From positions 80,001 to 144,000 of the forward strand of contig OZ025780.1 of the NCBI GenBank assembly GCA_964019425.1: a stretch of 64,000 nt of DNA. Reading direction: 5' to 3'. Both the position numbers and the translations under genes were made by a program. The stretch comes from Flectonema sp. DT1601. Taxonomy: Eukaryota; Euglenozoa; Diplonemea; Diplonemida; Diplonemidae. Positions 41,086-52,271 of this stretch are shown one piece after another (the stretch's first letter is position 1; the number at the start of each line of letters is the position of its first letter). The notes beneath the pieces were generated by a model. The model did no database searches. It saw only the letters and a program-made list of their open reading frames with translations, and was not told the DNA's origin.

Positions 41086-41735
41086 GTTGAAGACGGACTC
41101 CCTGACAATCCCTGAAGGGGGTACTTGACTGTGAAGGGGGGTAACTTGATACTAATATTAAATGAAAAGCAACTTTGAAACTGAATAGGGTTCGGCCAAA
41201 CCTGGTTGCAATACGAGAAGATTAACAATTGGTATCCCATATGCGCTATCGAATATGGGGATTCGGGTAGAAGTTGAGCGCCCCATGTCCGACTGTAGGG
41301 GGGTAGCTATTTAAGAATACCCATTACGATATTAAGATCAACTTATTTAAATATTTAGTAATTTATGAAACAGTTGACCAAAAGGTAATGTTAGTTTGGA
41401 TCAATGTTTTGACTTGCCTCCGTCCATCTCTCTCTCTCTTTTCTGTGTTGTCATTCACGGGAATCGAGTTACTCAAAAATACTTTAAAAACAGTCGTGAG
41501 TCTTGGGAAACTAAAACCAAACACAATGTAATACAGTAGAGTATTACTAAAATTTAAAAAAAATAGAAAAAGAGGGGACTTAATTTCCAAAGATCGCCAG
41601 ACTTCTATTTAATCAGCTCCTTCAACACTTTACTCTCTGAGACTCGATACTATCAGAGAAGGATAGCTGATGTTACTTTGTTTACATTTAGTAATAAGAA
41701 ATAGAAAACAACTGAAAATGAAAACACAGAAGCAG
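41086..41735. other. Intergenic spacer
   Basis: AT-rich, with short CT repeats near 41427. No gene seen; it leads into the 42-bp minisatellite. Confidence 0.45.
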
Positions 41736-42827
41736 ATGAAGACCAACACCACAACAGATAGTAGTGCAGCAACTGTTATGAAGACCAACACCACAACAGA
41801 TAGTAGTGCAGCAACTGTTATGAAGACCAACATCACAACAGATAGTAGTGCAGCAACTGTTATGAAGACCAACATCACAACAGATAGTAGTGCAGCAACT
41901 GTTATGAAGACCAACATCACAACAGATAGTAGTGCAGCAACTGTTATGAAGACCAACACCACAACAGATAGTAGTGCAGCAACTGTTATGAAGACCAACA
42001 TCACAACAGATAGTAGTGCAGCAACTGTTATGAAGACCAACACCACAACAGATAGTAGTGCAGCAACTGTTATGAAGACCAACACCACAACAGATAGTAG
42101 TGCAGCAACTGTTATGAAGACCAACACCACAACAGATAGTAGTGCAGCAACTGTTATGAAGACCAACATCACAACAGATAGTAGTGCAGCAACTGTTATG
42201 AAGACCAACACCACAACAGATAGTAGTGCAGCAACTGTTATGAAGACCAACATCACAACAGATAGTAGTGCAGCAACTGTTATGAAGACCAACACCACAA
42301 CAGATAGTAGTGCAGCAACTGTTATGAAGACCAACACCACAACAGATAGTAGTGCAGCAACTGTTATGAAGACCAACACCACAACAGATAGTAGTGCAGC
42401 AACTGTTATGAAGACCAACACCACAACAGATAGTAGTGCAGCAACTGTTATGAAGACCAACACCACAACAGATAGTAGTGCAGCAACTGTTATGAAGACC
42501 AACATCACAACAGATAGTAGTGCAGCAACTGTTATGAAGACCAACACCACAACAGATAGTAGTGCAGCAACTGTTATGAAGACCAACACCACAACAGATA
42601 GTAGTGCAGCAACTGTTATGAAGACCAACATCACAACAGATAGTAGTGCAGCAACTGTTATGAAGACCAACACCACAACAGATAGTAGTGCAGCAACTGT
42701 TATGAAGACCAACATCACAACAGATAGTAGTGCAGCAACTGTTATGAAGACCAACATCACAACAGATAGTAGTGCAGCAACTGTTATGAAGACCAACATC
42801 ACAACAGATAGTAGTGCAGCAACTGTT
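41736..42827. repeat. 26-copy 42-bp minisatellite, open on both strands
   Basis: Unit of 42 bp starting ATGAAGACCAACAYCACAAC. Because 42 is divisible by three, frames stay open: plus strand reads MKTN(T/I)TTDSSAATV 26 times, minus strand reads ITVAALLSVV(M/V)LVF. The units differ essentially at one position (C/T). The minus frame, in the direction of the neighbouring genes, would be a very hydrophobic 400-residue repeat; the plus frame would be polar. Neither has a known family or obvious flanking coding sequence, so I classify it as a repeat. Confidence 0.95.
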
Positions 42828-42915
42828 TGTTGCTGTCTTACGGAAGCTACCACTCCGAAGAGGTCACATCGTTCATTTTATTAAAAACACGAAACAGATT
42901 ATAAGTAGAATCGAC

Positions 42916-43401
42916 CTACTTCTTAGTAGACGATGATGTTATCGAAGGACCAAATGACATTTCATTCTCATTCTCATCTGGAAGAGGAAACGATAAAATC
43001 AATTCTTTAAAAGCGCTAAAGTCTGTTAATGAAAACAGAAGATCCCACATATCACCACAGAGAGTGTCTGGGTCTTGTTCATGAACTTGTCGTAGGAAGT
43101 CAGAGAGATTGATGTTATTGACCTCAAGTTCAGAAGTGACGTGTTCTTCCATCAGTTCAGCAAAGTTTGTGTGTATTTCGGTGTAGTGAATCTTATTCTC
43201 TTCACTGTCGTCAAACTCAGGTCTGTATTTCATAAAAAACGCATCCTGAACTTCTCTAAATCGATTACTCATCACAATCTCTTCTAATATTCCAACAGCT
43301 CTGTCGAACTCACTCACCTCACCACCCTCAGCGAATATCTCTTCATCGTCTTCATCTTTTATTGGAGTGTTGTCCTCGTTAACTTCTACATTCGTTTTCA
43401 T
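42916..43401 (-). CDS. ARL2BP: ARL2-binding protein (BART domain)
   Basis: Intronless, 161 residues, near the 163 of the animal protein. The BART domain covers about 28-135: FDRAVGILEEIVMSNRFREV, then FMKYRPEFDDSEENKIHYTE, then a helix with WDLLFSLTDFSAFKELIL. It binds GTP-loaded ARL2/ARL3 and in animals serves mitochondria and cilia. The N- and C-termini are acidic or Ser-rich tails. CFAP36 shares the BART fold but is longer, so ARL2BP is preferred. The ATG follows AAATCAG by 9 nt. Fits with a flagellated cell. Confidence 0.85.
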   Translation of the reverse strand: MKTNVEVNEDNTPIKDEDDEEIFAEGGEVSEFDRAVGILEEIVMSNRFREVQDAFFMKYRPEFDDSEENKIHYTEIHTNFAELMEEHVTSELEVNNINLSDFLRQVHEQDPDTLCGDMWDLLFSLTDFSAFKELILSFPLPDENENEMSFGPSITSSSTKK

Positions 43402-43827
43402 ATTTTACTTCTGATTTAATAATACATTTATAAAACAATCAACTACCACACCGAAGGTAATAAAACAATTAGGAGACACCGTTCCTATAATGTGCAGAAG
43501 ATCACAAAGTGATGTTAAAATGTGGGGATTCAGTTAGGATGTGAAATAAACAATTAATTAAACCATAACAAAAAAAAAAAAAAGTAGGGGAAAAAAAATC
43601 GGTAAGTTTTTTTTTTTTCTTTTTTTTTTTGTTATAAGATATTCTTCAAAAAAAAGAATCGTAACAGCGATGAGTTGTATTATTAAATAGAAGAAAGAAA
43701 AGAAGAAAAAAAAAGATAGTTTACTATCATTCAGTCAACAGTGTAAGTACAATTAAAAAATAAGAACAGACCAGAAGGAATAAGAGTAGTTCAAAACTAC
43801 CAGAAATTGGATATCAAATATAAGAAG
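43402..43827. other. Intergenic spacer
   Basis: A/T tracts near 43570-43632; no gene. Confidence 0.45.
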
Positions 43828-44658
43828 TCACATGAAAGACTGTTCCTGACCAATACCAGTGCTGGTGATGTCATCATCTTCGTCATCAATATACTCGCTG
43901 TGACCAGTGAGGTGATATACAATTGAAGTAAATATTTTTAATGAAATTGGTTCCTCGCTACTCAAACCTCTACCGAGTTGAGACAGAGCAGAAGTGATGT
44001 CGTCGGGAGAAGATCGAAGTCCAAGTCGGTGAAGAGCAGTCGAGAGAAGAGACAACGGAAGTGATTCCGAATGAATATCTTCGCTAATTGTTGTTTGAAA
44101 TATAGGACGGAGAGTATCAACGTGATAACGACCTTGAATCTTGAAAGTCATTCGAGTGAGGCATTCGAGAAAGTCCACATCTCCGCTGTTCTCCATATCA
44201 ACTTCAGCAAACATTTCACAAAGAATCTTTTCAGGTATCGGATATGCGATGAGGTCGATAATATCACCCAAATCTGTTCTAGTCACTCGACCATTGAGGA
44301 CTCTTGACCTGCTTAACTGTTGGTAGGCAACTCTAACATCGGATATGAATTCAGACATGTCAGTGTTGTTGATACTGAAGGTACTGCTTTCACTTTTAAT
44401 TGACTCGTCTCTTTCTAAAGAGACGATTGCTCCCATTTGTCTGTCAACTTCATTCTTCTCCACTTCAGAGATTCCTTCTCCTCCAATAAAGTTTTCCAAT
44501 CGTTTTGTTTTTTCTTGAATTCGCATTTCCTTCAATAGTTTAACAATCACTTCAACTGGATTGTCTGGTTTTTGAGAAAGCAACTCTCTCGTTAGAATTT
44601 CAAGAGTTCTCGCAACGTCGTGTTGAGTCAGGTACTCAACATTACTCGGAGGTATCAT
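43828..44658 (-). CDS. RIIa/DPY30-type docking domain plus EF-hand protein
   Basis: Intronless, 276 residues. Residues about 8-46 (YLTQHDVARTLEILTRELLSQKP, then NPVEVIVKLLKEM) match the RIIa/DPY30 dimerisation-docking pattern seen in flagellar proteins and N-termini of adenylate kinases. An EF-hand loop DMENSGDVDFLE lies near 177, and a weaker calmodulin-like second half follows. Such proteins sit at radial spokes or axonemal docking sites through amphipathic helices of anchoring proteins. The C-terminal tail is acidic (YIDDEDDDI). A flagellar calcium-responsive role is inference from domain types. No introns seen. Confidence 0.7.
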   Translation of the reverse strand: MIPPSNVEYLTQHDVARTLEILTRELLSQKPDNPVEVIVKLLKEMRIQEKTKRLENFIGGEGISEVEKNEVDRQMGAIVSLERDESIKSESSTFSINNTDMSEFISDVRVAYQQLSRSRVLNGRVTRTDLGDIIDLIAYPIPEKILCEMFAEVDMENSGDVDFLECLTRMTFKIQGRYHVDTLRPIFQTTISEDIHSESLPLSLLSTALHRLGLRSSPDDITSALSQLGRGLSSEEPISLKIFTSIVYHLTGHSEYIDDEDDDITSTGIGQEQSFM

Positions 44659-45686
44659 TATAAATGAAATCTGGTGAATGAATGAAGTTAATATTTCTTC
44701 TTTTTATTTAAATCATTCTCTTTATCGTTCTTTTCGTAAAGAGCTACCCTGCGAGGGTTCAAAATATCATTTCAGAAATCAAACAAAACTCACATTACCC
44801 CAACAGAAGTATACCTTACGAGGAATATTAATTCTCCCCCGGCGGGCGACAAGAAACTACTAGCGCTATTCGTTTTTTTAGTTTTTTTTTTCCCTCCTCC
44901 GTTTTTTTTTTTTGTTTTTGCACATAAAAAAAATGAATGTCAAGACAGCATACGCAAACCCTTGCTCAGCTTTCTTAGCCTAAGTTAGTTTGTAGTCCAG
45001 CACTAACAAAAACAAAGTGTGAAAATTATTTAGTTAGGTGCCGGTTCTATTTTTTTATTGTTTTTTTTTTCCTTTCTCTCTGACATGTGAACCCCTTGCT
45101 CAGCGTCAAGGATTCTAATCACGATGTCATATTCTGGGAAGGGAAACTCAAAAACAAGAAAGGAGATAATTCCCCCTCACAATAACACATTTTATGTTTC
45201 TCTCTTGCGCACTTCAAAGGCAATCAGATTCGGAGTGAAAAAATCGTCAAAAAAAATGAGTCACTGTGTGCCTTATATCAATAAATACTTGTGGGCGAAA
45301 TTCAATTAAAAGAAGCTTTCTTTTTTCCCCACTAAAAGAATTTTATTTTCCCTGCAAATACACGTTGAACGGGAAAATAAGAAGAAAAAGGGGGACAATA
45401 AAGAGAAGGGGGGGGGAAAAAAGTAATATTTGTAACAGAAAGAAAAAATAAAAACAGCAACAAACAGCAGCAAACGTACCAAAACCAATCAAAACAAAAA
45501 TATCAATTTTTACAACTCCCCCTTTTTTTTTTTTGGAAACAGATTCCCTCAAAGTCTTTGAGTATTCGATTTTAAATAATTCAAACGATTTGGTAGACTT
45601 AATCAGGTGATAGTCTGATCACATCTAATAAAGATTTCATAACTGTGTTGTTGAACAGATGTCGTAAATAAGTTTTTTTTGTTATC
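44659..45686. other. Intergenic spacer
   Basis: Mixed T and A tracts, no gene accepted. Short frames on both strands overlap homopolymers. Confidence 0.5.
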
Positions 45687-47732
45687 TCATCGATCTTGTT
45701 TGTCTTCAGTATCAGAATCCTCACCCTCACGTAAGTTAGTCATAATATTTCCCCATCCGTCCTGTGTGGTTAGTGTTTGTTATTTGTGAAGTACAATTGA
45801 GATATGAAACAAAACTAATAAATACCTTCCAGCGACTCCTATCAGCAGTTGAAGGTGCTTCTTCCGGGTAACCCGAAAACACTAAAACATCTTTTTGCTC
45901 AGAACTGCTCGCCATGGTAGACCTCGGCTGGGGAATCTCGCAATCGATTGGAATTATGTTCTTTGCTGGGGTTGGATCGGTCGACTTAACTTCCGTCGTT
46001 GGCTTCTTTTTCTTCTTGCGAGGTGCTGGTGCAGAACCAACTGTGACAGGAGTCGTGTCTCTTACTATCAGCTGTGGTGTATTTGTTTTGTTTTCGATGA
46101 AGTTGACAAGAAAATTGAAAACTGAAAAAGGAAAATTTTTCTCAAAATCCTTGAGAACTTTGCGGTTCCAGTTTAATACCAGCGCGCTGAAGACTAACTT
46201 ATAGCTCAGCGTTCATTATCAATTATTTAACAACACAACACAACATAATAACATACAAGTTCGGTAGGTGTTTCGTGTTCAGGAGGAGGTACCTTCGATC
46301 GGTCGGTATCTTTTACTTGTGGAGGAGTTGGATCGCATGGGACAGAGACAACAGGAACTTTTGCATTTATTAACCAGGGGAACTGTAATAGCTCAACAGC
46401 ATTTGGTCTCTTTTTATAATCATGTTCCATCATAGATCTCACACACTCCAGTGAGACTCTGGGAAGGGCAACAGCCCACGTGGGGAATCTGATTGGGTTT
46501 TGTTTTGTAGATGTCAGGCGGGATTTATACAGGCTTTCCTATCGATAAGAAAAATAAATAGAACCGCTTTCTAAATTCCATAAATTTCATTCATTGTTTT
46601 ACTACAGTTTTTTTAATTAATTAATAGTTCTTAACGTCCATTGGAGTCGAATCAGAACGTAGTAAGTGTTTGCTTACCTAACAATGATGATAATTAATTG
46701 AATAAAAAAATAGAAAATAGAAATGTAAAAAAAAACTTTAAAAAAAGAATCAGAGAAGTTGGTAATCATTATAACAACCAGACTGTGAGAAAGACTTTTT
46801 TAAATAAATAAAAACAATAATTAATAAGCATACTGAATTCCATTCATCATTCGTTTTCGGATCTCTTGAAGGCGAACATTCCGATCTTGACAAGTTTCAG
46901 TAGGAAGTGGAGCGTATGGAAGTCTACCCAAAAGCATTGCATATGTAACGACACCAGCTCCGTAAATATCTACTTTCGGAAGCTCGCCTTTTGAAGTTTG
47001 CCAAACACGCTTTCCTTTTAACGAGCTGTCAATCATTCCGTTGATAGCTTCGAGTGCTGCGTACTGCTCAGTAAATGAAAATGGAGTTACGAGAACACCT
47101 GGACTGTCTGCTTTAAGAAGACCATCTCCAGCTCGTGGAGGAAACACATTACGAGGTGCTGATGCTTTACCGACTGATTTGGAAGCTCCGAAATCGATTA
47201 ATTTAATAGCGAGAGTCTGTGGTTGTATTAATATGTTTTCAGGTTTAACATCTCTGTGGACAATGCGATTGCTGTGGAGGTACGCGAGAGCTTCCAAAAG
47301 TTGTCGGAGAATGATAGCAGCGTCAGGCGGGTCAACAACTTGTTTTGTTCGAATGAATTCGAATAAAGTACCTGGACAAAGAGTTGTAATTGCGTACAGT
47401 GATTCTGGAGTGTGTAATGCTTTTAGTAGTGATAAACACGCGTGGTGTTTTACAACTTTCATTACAGCAATCTCCACCAGATGTTGTTTTAATATTTTTG
47501 GATTTTCAAGTTTCTTTTTTGACATTTCCTTGACAGCGACCATCTCACCAGTTTTTCTGTCTCGCATTCTTCTAACTACCCCGTAGCTTCCCTTTCCAAT
47601 AAATCCCTCATCGGGTTTTCCGTCTTCATCAACATCACCGGCCTTACCAACTAACTCATACTCGTTATTGATGTTGGAGATCGCTCCGGCAATTTTATTT
47701 AACTTTTCAGAAACATCATCAGGTTTCAACAT
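45687..47732 (-). CDS. Divergent serine/threonine protein kinase
   Basis: Four exons (46834-47732, 46257-46533, 45826-46071, 45687-45761) give about 498 residues. Kinase signatures: glycine loop GKGSYGVVRR near 46, catalytic Lys68 in VAVKEMSKKK, HRDVKPENIL near 159, DFG near 180. The segment after DFG is long (carries PRAGDGLLKADSPG) and the APE motif is not standard (FTEQYAALEAI). Exon 2 supplies helix-I residues MEHDYKKRPNAVELLQFPWL, the usual kinase domain end. The C-terminal tail is basic then Ser/Pro-rich (KKKKKPTTEVKST; GYPEEAPSTADRSRWK). Intron 1 acceptor is my choice (AAAG) to keep frame; others would stop. Family within the kinome is not clear. Confidence 0.8.
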
Positions 47733-48174
47733 CAAAGAGCGGTAATCTCAGCTCACCTCACCTGATTACTGTCTGTAATGATATGAATTAAGTGATGAAT
47801 AATAATATGTGGGAATGACTTACTTTAAAATAGTTTTCATTAATTCACAATCATTTTTTTTTTTTTTTTTTTTTAAACTGGAAAAAACAAAAACAAAAAA
47901 CAAAACTGATATTTCGATTAAGGGCCATACACATCTCACTTGGTGGATGATGTCAGAGAATTGATATTTTTCCCCGGACTATGCGGAGCTCGGGTGTTGT
48001 TTCTTTCTCTTCGCTGCTTTTTTTTTTTTTTTTTTTTTTTAAATTTCCATTAAATATTTTTGTTTTCGCTTTATGAAAGAATCGAGCATCACTCAGCAGA
48101 GGAGTGGCACAGGGGAGCACGTAGTTTTTTTTTTTTTTCTTCTTTCCTTCTTCCAAAAAGAGAACATGGGTGCA

Positions 48175-48212
<38 letters not shown>

Positions 48213-49202
48213 TGAAACCCTGCAGACATCATTACTGTCATAAGTAAGAATCTGGAGGAAAAAAAATCTCAGATGAAAAATGCTATAGGTTAATAATTTT
48301 ATTCTTTTTACTTCTTTTTTTATTTTTATTTTCAGTCCTCCCCCCCCCCCCCAAAAAAAAAAAAAAAAAACGATAAATAATCCTGCAAGTACAGTGACCC
48401 TACGCAAAGCGTATCGACAGGATTCACGAAAAGAGAGTCACTCCTCAGGGGATAGCCAGACAATACAAGACTAACCCAGAACGATGTGCTCTTCATTTCG
48501 AAGTCCAATGTGATGGACAATTATTCAAGGATGCAATGCCTTATATAAATATTGAGGAGGGAACGGATCTGAGATAATGCGAGTTAACAACTCACGCAGC
48601 CGGTTCAAAAAAAAGACCAGTATTAGAGTGACAAAAGGAAAAGGATGTAGTGCAAAAAAATAAAAAGGAGAAAGACGGGAGGGGGGGAAAAAAAAACGAG
48701 CGAGCGGGTTTTTGAAGCGATTTATTTTTTTTTTTTTTTTTCCCTCTTTCAAGATGCGAAGAGTAGAAGGGGCTTGGGGAAGAGTGTAGCTTTTTTTTTT
48801 TCTTTCAGTTTCGTCTCTCGGGAGTCGTAAGCGACTCGCATTTTTATTTGTTTTTTTTTTTTTTGTTTTTTTTCTTTTTAAGGCTCTCTTAGCAACTTGA
48901 CTTTTATAACTATTCTTACTAACCAATATCATTATTAAAAAAATAAAAAATAAAATAAAATTTTAATTTTTCTTTATTTTCTAATATGGGAGTCAAACTG
49001 ACTCTTATTTTTGTCGGGGTTGAAAAAAAAAAGGTCAAGCGGACACCGCCTTCGATACGCAAAAAACCAATTTATTTGGCAACGAACCATCACAGAATAT
49101 AATATTATGAATGATGCGAAAACTTGCAAATCCTAAAGCAGTCGGCACCGATTCTCCCTTTTTTTTTCCTTTTTTTTTTTTTGGGAACTAAAAACCTTTC
49201 AG

Positions 49203-49255
<53 letters not shown>

Positions 49256-49389
49256 GGAAGGGAAACAATGGAAGAAGCCAACTTCACTAATCTTTTTTAA
49301 AGATCGTTGTGACAGGATATGCTTCCATCTAATAATTGTTCAAGTCTTCATAAATACCCTCCAGAGTGTGATAGACGTGCAAAGAAAAA
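47733..49389. other. Intergenic spacer rich in homopolymers
   Basis: Runs of A or T longer than 18 near 47854, 48020, 48178, 48350, 48727 and 49209 (about 43 A), and a C run near 48341. Reading frames here are simple-sequence artefacts. Confidence 0.6.
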
Positions 49390-51339
49390 CTAGTTCTTTA
49401 CACCCTGAGCTTCCTTGTGTATTCTCAAAGCATCTAATGCATCACGGACAGCGGCTTCAAGATTCGATAGTGGTCTGTTTTTTTCAGGTGTTTTTTTTTT
49501 TTTTTGTAAAAAAAAAATAAATACTATTGTTAAGTTCAGTATAAAAGACTACATACTCAAGAAGGTTTAACAGCTCTGCGATATCAGGACACCCGGAAGC
49601 AGAACCTGCGAGGAGCATTCCTGTGATCTTTCCCGCTCGCTGTTTTGTTATTTTTAAAAGTAAAAAATATTTTGAATCACACGGTTGGTTTATACATACG
49701 TCTTCTGGGTGGCCCATTTGCTTGATCTCGTGATAAATAATGGTACCGATGGCTTCACGTTGTTCCTGTTTGTTGGAATAGTTATAAATAATGATGTGAT
49801 GCACAGTTCTATTTATGTTCAAATTAAAATAAAACATACGCTGTCACTCTTAGATGACAAGTCTGCTAGCTGTCTGGCTATTTTACTTTGCTGAGAATTA
49901 TTTTTGTGAGCGAGGCCCGAGAATCCATTTGGACCCATGTGTGAGTTTCTCGCACCCTTTCCATGAACTGTTGGTGGAGCTACTCTGTTGAATGGCGCTG
50001 GCTTGCCCCAAACATCACCTTGGTAGCCACCTACTGGTCCTCCGAATTGTGGGTGAACTCCAAAAACTTGCTGTGGTGATGGCCCAGGTCCGAAGTTATC
50101 TTTCGTACTGTACTTTAAAGTGATTGACATCGATGATCCCTTCATTGGTTTTCCTCTCATAGCTGTGAGTGCCTTGTGAGCCATCGAAGGAGTGGCAAAA
50201 AAGACAATACCAGTGGCAGCATTGCTGGCTTCACGACGAATGTTAACCTGAGTAACGTCACCATGTTCTGCGAAGGCTGCCCGAATGGAGTTGTCGTCGA
50301 ATTTCGGATCAGGAATGCGGAAATATAATTTATTTTGATGAGATTTTCCACCAAAACCACCAGGATGATGTTGGTGGTGATGATGTGGCATGTGATGAGG
50401 GTGCATGCCAGGGTGTGGAGGAGGAGGCATTCCAACCATTGGCATACCAGGCGGCATCATGTAAGGTGACGGTGTCACGCTAGCACCAGTCCAGTACTGC
50501 GGTTGGTCAGCAGGGACACCAACTTCTTCGTCGAACATTTTTTTCAACTCCGAGTCTCTTTCTTTTCTTTTCATTGCTCTGGCAACATACAAGTCCTGAA
50601 AGTCAGTCAACCCTTCGATCGGCTTTCCGTTCATCTGATTAACGCATTCCTGCGCGTCATCCATACTTTGGTATGTAACAAACGCGAACTTTCTATCGTG
50701 TTCATCAATTTTAAGACAAACAGTAAGGACTGGTCCGTACAGTGAGAATGCCTCAACGAGTTGTCCCTCAGTTACCATGTCACCCAAATTCTTAACATAG
50801 ACGTTGTTAAAATTCGAGGAAACACTTTTTTTTGACTTAACAAACGGCTTCACAGCGATCGTGCTCCCGTTGAGGGACGTATTGTTATAACGTTGGAGAG
50901 CTAGTTTTGCTAAGTCATCAGATTCATATGCGACGTATCCATATCCGAGAGAGACACCAAAATCATCGGTTGCGACCTTACACGAATTGACTGCACCAAG
51001 AGCGCTGAAATGTGAATACAAGTCTCTGTTGGTGAAGTCTTGCGGTAAACCAGTTACATATAAATTACCTATTCCTAATTTCCTGGTTTTTGGATCCCTC
51101 ACAACCGGCATAATTCTCATCATCTTACCCTTCAAAGGGCTGTAATTCAATTTTTGAGTAGCAATTTTGCCCGCTCCAGGTTCAGCCATATTGACGTAGG
51201 CATACCCTAGTGAGACCTTAGTCTTTACATCTCTACAGACTGAGACAGAGCGAACGCGGCTAACTGCTCCGAATACTTGTTCTAAGTCTGCCTCAGTGAC
51301 ATCTAACCCTAGATCACCCACATAAAGCGAGTCAGACAT
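49390..51339 (-). CDS. PABPC: Cytoplasmic poly(A)-binding protein
   Basis: Four exons (49840-51339, 49700-49765, 49557-49639, 49390-49474), all GTATG...CAG, give 577 residues. Four RRMs: about 4-80 (SLYVGDLGLDVTEADL), 93-170 (NLYVTGLPQDF), 180-265 (NVYVKNLGD), 345-420 (KLYFRIPDPKF). The last exons form the MLLE domain (HEIKQMGHPEDRAGKITGML, LLNLLEPLSN), which binds PAM2 peptides. Unusually, the Met/Pro/His-rich linker (MPPPPHPGMHPHHMPHHHHQ) lies between RRM3 and RRM4 rather than only after RRM4. It binds mRNA tails and stimulates translation. The ATG follows TTACTTCAG by about 18 nt. Confidence 0.95.
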
Positions 51340-51550
51340 ATTAATGATGACCTGAAGTAATTGAATTAGTGAATGAAATTACAGCAACAACCATCTATCA
51401 ATAACAAAACAGAACAAAGTTACCAGATAGTTAACACTAGTGAAACATGCAGGCATCTAAATACTATTAAGGGTAAATTTTTTTCGTTGATAATCTCATG
51501 TGTCGTTCATTCAGATATTCCCTTCCCGTAAACAGATACATCTTTCACTT

Positions 51551-51802
51551 TTAGATTATTTCTATAATAATGCTCCTTTTAATCATTGCATCCCTTTTCA
51601 AATATTCATCTCCCTTCTTAGTTGCAGTCTTCCAGGTTTTAAGGATGGAGCCAATCATACGATTCGACGAACAGCGATACTCACCTTTGACGGCTCCAGA
51701 AGGAATCTCATTGGTCCATTCATGTGCGTCCTTAATTAGAAGACGATACCTTAAGAGCTCGTAACTGTCCGTTTCCGGCTTTAGTGACTTAATCGGTGGC
51801 AT
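51551..51802 (-). CDS. Small hypothetical protein
   Basis: 83 residues (MPPIKSLKPETDSYELLRYR...). The second half is basic. A GTGAGT donor after SGAVK could begin an intron, but no continuation was found and the whole frame looks plausible. Size and basic character fit a small mitochondrial protein, though no motif proves it. Confidence 0.35.
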   Translation of the reverse strand: MPPIKSLKPETDSYELLRYRLLIKDAHEWTNEIPSGAVKGEYRCSSNRMIGSILKTWKTATKKGDEYLKRDAMIKRSIIIEII

Positions 51803-51840
51803 ATCTCAACTATCTATCTCAACCGTCCCTGTCGCGTTTG

Positions 51841-52197
51841 TCAGATTCGCTGCCAACTGATGTCCGTCTCCCAGGATTCTGTTTGAACGCTTGCATCGGC
51901 GATCCTCCATGCTAGAAATTGCGTCGCTTTATCTTCCATTTCTACATGGAGTACCGGGTCTGATGGGAATTCCTCATTGCTTATCTTTCTAATTGCCTGC
52001 TTACCAGTTAGTGACAGTGTTGATGATGATGAGGAGAATGATGATGTCGATGATGATGATGATGATGATGATAATTCATCGAAACAGTCGAAAGGGTTGT
52101 AACAGACGGGGTCGCAGTAGTAGTAATAATAGAAAGGGACTCGTCCTCCAGTGTCAATGTTGCTGAAGTTAGTGCGAGTAGAGTCCCGGCATAACAT
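51841..52197 (-). CDS. Hypothetical protein with Ser tract
   Basis: About 118 residues, with YYYYYC, a run of Ser encoded by a GAT/CAT microsatellite on the DNA (52024-52073), then a more natural C-terminus (KQAIRKISNEEFPSDPVLHV...ESWETDISWQRI). An overlapping frame from 52271 (MDRLTPLTSITIEKP) may supply the true N-terminus through splicing. No family. Confidence 0.35.
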   Translation of the reverse strand: MLCRDSTRTNFSNIDTGGRVPFYYYYYCDPVCYNPFDCFDELSSSSSSSSTSSFSSSSSTLSLTGKQAIRKISNEEFPSDPVLHVEMEDKATQFLAWRIADASVQTESWETDISWQRI

Positions 52198-52271
52198 GCT
52201 CTTATAACTATCAACTTCTCCCTCCGTGGCTTCTCGATCGTGATAGACGTCAATGGTGTTAGTCTATCCAT

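Noticed and set aside
41670-42884. Plus-strand 404-residue repeat protein as a gene
   Set aside because: It is the 42-bp minisatellite read in frame; flanking codons show no coding character and the opposite frame is equally open.
48525-48932. 135-residue minus-strand frame rich in Lys and Phe
   Set aside because: Simple-sequence artefact within a homopolymer-rich spacer.
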